A DNA stretch of 64,000 nt from Tigriopus japonicus (lineage: Eukaryota > Arthropoda > Copepoda > Harpacticoida > Harpacticidae), in contig JAAGOF010000069.1 of the NCBI GenBank assembly GCA_010645155.1, positions 38,199 through 102,198 of the forward strand, given 5' to 3'. Positions 59,100 through 64,000 of the stretch are shown piece after piece. A model generated the notes under the pieces. That model saw only the letters and a list, made by a program, of their open reading frames with translations, searched no databases and was not told the DNA's origin. A program made the position numbers and the translations under genes. Position 1 is the stretch's first letter, and every line of letters starts with the position of its first letter.

Positions 59100-60308
59100 A
59101 CAAATCTTGTATTTCTTGTGTATGAATCTATGTTCTGAGTTGTTGTTGCTGTTGTTGTTGTTGATGATGATTAGAGCCCAGAAAAAATGTTGGAAATTCG
59201 TCCTAAAATGTCATTAAAATGTTATGAAAAGGGCAAAAAGTGTTGATAACTAGAAAAAGGCGATTTTTTTAGTTTTGGGTAAAAGAGGCTAAAAAATCTA
59301 TACATATAATTTTTATACATAAATTCAGCAAGGAAAAAGGTGCTTTGAGTTCGATTTTTGAAATAGTGTTGTCATATTGGTCATTATTTGTTTTTTGAGG
59401 ACAGAGCGCTTGCAACAATAAGTACTTTTTGAAAGGCAAGCTATTTTAAATTCTGAGTGAAAATGGCAGCACTGCCAACTTGCATAAAACAATAAGTACT
59501 TTTTGAGAAGCAAGCTATATTAAATTCTGAGTAAAAATGTCAGCATTGCCAACTTGCATCACACTAATGTTTTTTAAAGCCCAATCTTTGGAAAATGTTA
59601 AAACTTTACCTAAGAGTTTCTTTTGGTGAAAAGAGTGGCAAAAACTGTGAACCAAAAACTTTGCAATTCTTGCTCTCATGATCATCTTAAGTGGTATGAA
59701 TGATGTCCAGAGAGCGAGAATGGCAAAGTTTTGAATTCACACTTTTCGTTGCTCTTTTCACCACAAGAAACTTTTGAGTAACTTTTTTACTTTTTCCAAA
59801 GACTGGGCTTTTTCCAAAGATTGGGAGATTGCAACAAGCCTCACAAACGTACGACCAAAACAGATAACCAGATGTGCTGAAATATTGTTGTACTGATTTG
59901 ATGCTGCAAGTCTGAAGCAATGTTGTTGAGGGTGCTATTTGATGCCGCGCTAAATTTGGTCACACTGACTAAGGAAAAAATGAGTCGGCTTTGGCATTTT
60001 TCCAGCCAATTCAATGAGACATAATTTGAAAAAGGGCATGTAGGTTTGGTGATAATTTCAAAAATTTATCGCTAGCGGCAAAAAGCCATGGATGGCCTAG
60101 GGTAGAGATACTAAAAGGCAGAGATTGGCCGTCAAATCTATGATTGCCCGACCGGGCACAGACAGTTGGTGACGTCATCCAACATGCGGGAAGCCAAAGT
60201 TCATCATTAAAGGAAACCTTCCCTTATTAGAAACACGTCTAAACTAATTAGTCTATTTGATAGTGCGATTTGGTTAGTAAAAATCCTCAAGCCTGCTGCA
60301 AATGTGTC
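59100..60308. other. Upstream of the three-exon gene, no gene resolved
   Basis: The missing 5' exon of the minus-strand gene could be here or further right, but I could not identify it. A TTG/GAT microsatellite lies at about 59141-59172. A 74-bp-period duplication lies at 59416-59558. Confidence 0.4.
59416..59558 (+). repeat. Two-copy tandem duplication, period 74 bp
   Basis: AATAAGTACTTTTTGA and AAATTCTGAGTGAAAATG-like words occur twice 74 bp apart, with about six differences between copies. Confidence 0.85.
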
Positions 60309-60436
60309 TGTAGTATTCCCGCCTTGCTCACAATATTCACTCATGCTTGCTCCTAGTCATATATATTACCATGTATATAAACCCCTATCACAATGAATAA
60401 AGTATCTAGTCAGCAACCACACTCGACCATACAACA
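60309..60436 (+). repeat. 5' LTR of the miniature element
   Basis: A TATA box (TATATAA at 60374-60380) and poly(A) signal (AATAAA at 60396-60401) sit close together, leaving a very short R/U5. TG and CA bound the repeat. Confidence 0.92.
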
Positions 60437-60888
60437 TGGCGCAGTCGGTAGTCGCCACCATTGTGGTGGAAGAACCTCGCCCCTCTCTCTCCCCCATGGT
60501 CGGGAAGACGCAGGTCCGCGATGCGTCCGGGATGGCCGTGAATGCAGCGGGTGGACGTGGTGCAGCGGGATGGCCATGGATGCAGCCTACGTCATGGTGA
60601 TGCAATGGAAGGCCCGTGGTTGCAGCGATCCGCCCGTGGGTGCAGCGGAAGGCCCGTGGATGCAGCGGATGGTCCGTCTGGAGGCCCGGCCAAGGCATGG
60701 GACGGCCGATGATCAACCTCGCTATGGCCGACGACTTCCTGGCCAATGCTGGACGATGGGATGGAGATGTGGTTACCTCTAGTCAAATCAATAATTCTAG
60801 TCAAAATCTGTGATATAGATGTAACCATTCTGTGATATTTTTATATATATTTTTAACGTGTATGCCCCCCCCCCCCGGGAAGGGGAGA
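60437..60888 (+). other. Internal region of the miniature LTR element
   Basis: The primer binding site is at the first bases. The interior contains about three imperfect copies of GGCCCGTGGATGCAGCGG-like units at 60611-60670. A 129-codon frame starts in the LTR (60393-60782) and another starts at 60436, overlapping the LTR edge; neither resembles gag. The C run and purine tract at the right end are the plus-strand primer region. Confidence 0.75.
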
Positions 60889-61016
60889 TGTAGTATTCCC
60901 GCCTTGCTCACAATATTCACTCATGCTTGCTCCTAGTCATATATATTACCATGTATATAAACCCCTATCACAATGAATAAAGTATCTAGTCAGCAACCAC
61001 ACTCGACCATACAACA
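60889..61016 (+). repeat. 3' LTR of the miniature element
   Basis: I find no difference from the 5' LTR by eye, which implies a recent insertion. Confidence 0.92.
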
Positions 61017-64000
61017 GTGTCTAAGGTATTTATTTACCTGATATGCTAAAAATGAATTTCAATTTGTGTGGAGTTTAAACAAGGGCCGATTTATGTCACA
61101 CAATTGGGTGATTGACAGTAAAATCTTAGTGATGTGAAATATGGGCTTGAGCAAGTTTTTTCACGGGAGGTTTTAAGGTAGGGTTGCCTCTTGTAGAATG
61201 GGTGCTTTGCTCTTGTATGTAAGCAAACATGAATTTGAGTTTGATTTGCAACCCTGCTCAGAAGTCACGAAAGTCAGGGATGCCTTGCCTTTTGGTGCTC
61301 TTTAAAGAAAAAACAGGTTTATAAAGACTGGTAGACAGAGGGGAATATGATTTCACATAGGTAAATTGGCAACCCCACCACGAAGTTAAAGCACTACATA
61401 ATCAACAAAGAATTGACACTCTGGTTTGTTATTGAACTTTGTCAGAATCAGCTGAATGTTTAACAGAACGCTCTTGACCAATCACCTGCATAAACCTTCG
61501 GGCACCGTGTGTTAGCCTGGGGCAGCCAGTATCTTAGCGTATCTAGCCTAGGGAATTCGGTCACGAAAGAAGGAGGTCGCCTTTTTTATGTGCTTTCTGA
61601 GCGTTACCATTCGCTAGATTCCCAATATGAGAGGCTTCAGATCAAGATTGAATAAATAACACTACAAGAAATTAAAAAAAAGACAATGATAAGCTCACAA
61701 TATTGAGAATTGAGCGATTTAAGCCCATTTCATCTCGGAAAGCGATGACGCTCCGCTTGGTGCAAGTGTTGCCAAACCTATTAGTGAGAGGAAACTTTCA
61801 TTCCATCTTTTGGCTGATGCTTATGAACTGAACTGAACTGGTCATTGGTAAGGCCTTGGTTCTATAGTTCCTTGACTTGATCAATGGAAGGATTATTCAA
61901 TTTTACGTCATAGCGTACTTTTGAAGGTCAAGATATTTCGCCATTTAGCTACTTGGCGTTTTATCGTACTCTGGATGGCAAACCTTTTTGTCATGACAGA
62001 CGTGGCGAAAATCAAGCAGTGCCAAGGGGCAATCCGTGATCAGGTTTTTTAGATTGACAAGGTCGCGCTTGCTTATCTGAATGAAAGTTGGACAAACTGA
62101 ATTGAGAATGAACAGGGCGATGTCATGATATCACCCTTGGAAATTGGATGATCTCTAAACTGATCTGCGTCGCAAAAGGTGAAATGTGCGGGGCAAAAGA
62201 CGAATTTGTGGAACGTCTTCTTCATTTGGATGTGGTGGCAGGGAATCATGGCCAGCGGTTCCCTGGAGAAACCTCTGCAGTCGCTTGAGTCACTCACCCT
62301 TCAGCCATTATTCCTACTGATGCCATTGAGTTCACCCAAGCTTGGCCTGCACCCTCTGATTTTGCGACCATTGATGCCAATACAATTTTAAGCCATTAAG
62401 TCCCAAAGTTGACGAAATGTGATATTGAACACTACATTGTTTTCAGACAAGCCTTGGACCAAAACCGTAATGGTGATTCATCGGCCAAGATAAATGGACT
62501 TAAAATGTTGGAAGACTGTGGAAACAATCAGTGTGAAGTCAGATGCCACTGGAATATTTTTCTGTGGTATTGTATCCGCCGAAATGAAGGTCAAAGTGTC
62601 TTATTGTGTCAAGGCTGTTATTTTGAGCCAATCCAGTAGGATTATGTTTTCGTCCTGGGATTGTCCAGTTGGGCAGTGCTCTCAGATTTTTTTCGTCAAA
62701 ATTACCTGAAAATTCGTCAAAATTACCCAGAAAATTACCCAAACTTTGGATTTTACAAAAAAATACCCCAAAAATTACCAAACCTTTTTTACCAATTTTG
62801 ATTACTTCATAATGTTTTCAACACTTGTTTCTTGATTTTGAAAGGTATAACAATTATCAAACTAGATGACAAGCCAGCCATTGCAAGAAATTATCCTAAC
62901 AAAGCGATTGTGAATTGTTCCTAATACAACATGCTATTCACTTGGTGTTATTGCTTGGACACTTGAAACCAGTTTTTCAAATGCAATAAGTTGTTTTATC
63001 TTATGAGTGGTCTATGCAAGATCTTGCAACACGAAGTAGAACGAGTTCATTTTCTGCCTACACTTGCCTGAATTTCAAAGATGCATAACTTTTAACTCCA
63101 TTGTTCCATTGAGCTGAAAATTGTAGCCTAATTCTTAAAATATCAATAACAGCTCCTGTAAAATTTAACACATTCTCGTGAATGGGAGGACAAATTGTGA
63201 AGCTGTCATTGCACTCCAGCAGAAGAAAGCTATGGGTGCATTTGCTAATTGAGCGACAGTATCATAACAAGGAGAAATACTGTACATGTATTATTATACT
63301 ATTTCCCGACAGACTAGTACTGCATTATTGCTCTACGTACAATCTCGTCAAAACGGGTTAAAGGTGCTGGTTTCCTCTCTTTCAGTGGGACTTGTTTCTA
63401 GACGGACAAGAGAACCATTGAAAGTTATATTGTTGACTTCTAGGTTTATCCATTTAGTTCATGAATACAAATTCAACACAATTTTCGCAATTTTCGCAAA
63501 AATATGCAAGTCGAAGTAAAAGTCATTATAAATGCCCTTAAAAATTTAAAAACGGTGTAATTGCAAAGACTTAAAACTACAAAAGTACTCGTTCCTTTTT
63601 TCAAAGCCCACTCTGACTCTCTTTTTAAAAAATCACGTCTAAAACTGGCTCTTTAAAGAAAAGGGTAACAAATTTAGAAACAAAAAAAAATTAGAAACTC
63701 CATCCTAGGGAAAATCAAACACTATTCATCAAACCTAAGGTCCTAAGAACCTAAATAAAACCTCGATTATTTTTAAAAAACATTTATTGACGGATACAAT
63801 ACACGTAACAATTGGTTATCGTGAAAAGAGTTAAATTTTGACAAGGTGGTCAAAATTTAACCTCAATTCCAACTTTCTGAAGTTAGCTTTCTGGGTTGGA
63901 ACAGACTGGCACACGCCTATCTTTCCTTTTTTTTCCTCTCAATTTCCAATTCTGCGGGTAGACTGCTCCTTTTCAGGTCTTTCGATCAACTGACTTAAAA
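61017..64000. other. Intergenic, no gene resolved
   Basis: Frames at 62073-62391 are open on both strands but have no recognisable domain. Near 62670-62790 short AAAATTACC units are loosely repeated next to a CAGTGCTCTC word that might be a transposon end. A 71-80 codon frame set around 62500-62700 looks non-coding. Confidence 0.4.

Larger units (their letters stand above)
60309..61016 (+). mobile_element. Complete miniature LTR retrotransposon (TRIM-like)
   Basis: Two 128-bp direct repeats that I read as identical, 60309-60436 and 60889-61016, bracket 452 bp. Each LTR begins TGTAGTATTC and ends ATACAACA. GTGTC is duplicated on both sides (60304-60308 and 61017-61021). Directly inside the left LTR is TGGCGCAGTCGG, which fits a primer binding site complementary to a tRNA-Ser 3' end (CGACTGC, discriminator G, CCA). 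Just before the right LTR is the polypurine tract GGGAAGGGGAGA. The LTR carries TATATAA and AATAAA. The interior is GC-rich and has no gag, protease or RT, so the element must use proteins made elsewhere. Confidence 0.93.

Noticed and set aside
62073..62391. Cys/His-containing frames on both strands, possible secreted domain
   Set aside because: Cysteine spacing fits no family I know, both strands are open, and no splice partner was found. Unresolved but not supportable.

Overview
The window is nuclear DNA of an animal. The genes have GT-AG introns and single-base poly(A) signals. The retroelements are CR1/Jockey-like LINEs, tRNA-derived SINEs, a mariner and a very short LTR element. The surroundings are AT-rich and low in genes. 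Together these suggest an arthropod with a medium or large, repeat-rich genome. A crustacean such as a copepod is possible, but the sequence alone does not fix the species. There are two assembly gaps, 20058-20083 and 50949-51372.

Two housekeeping genes are certain. An intronless NOC4-type ribosome-biogenesis gene (minus, 14604-16262) and an intronless proteasome ATPase PSMC3/Rpt5 gene (plus, 17133-18452) lie head to head and share about 870 bp of upstream sequence. Both are much more GC-rich than their surroundings. Three further genes come from ORFs plus compatible splice signals. The first is a small unrecognised secreted or membrane protein of four or five phase-0 exons (minus, 8192-9556). 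The second is a secreted protein with one PAN/Apple-like cysteine domain (minus, 40687-43261). The third is a long, charged, Ser-rich, probably disordered protein (minus, 46103-59087, 5' end outside what I can resolve), whose last intron is 11.4 kb and full of transposons.

The rest is mostly mobile DNA. From left to right: an element with TAGGGCCCGG-type ends (2.5 kb); foldback elements (6.6 kb); a degraded RT fragment (13.2 kb); a palindromic 1-kb mariner carrying a SINE (20.7 kb); and a decayed LINE (23.4-29.8 kb) split by a 3.2-kb inverted-repeat-bounded insert that itself holds a second, antisense LINE fragment. Next come four more elements with 8-bp target duplications between 33.8 and 39.7 kb. 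Inside the 11.4-kb intron are minisatellites, a 287-bp MITE inserted in a SINE-like repeat, and a large gapped palindrome with a hAT-like element in one arm. A structurally complete 708-bp LTR element with identical LTRs lies at 60.3-61.0 kb.

The least ordinary items are that miniature LTR element, the inverted-duplication mariner, the set of six hAT-like nonautonomous elements with no transposase in the window, and the unrecognised phase-0 exon gene.
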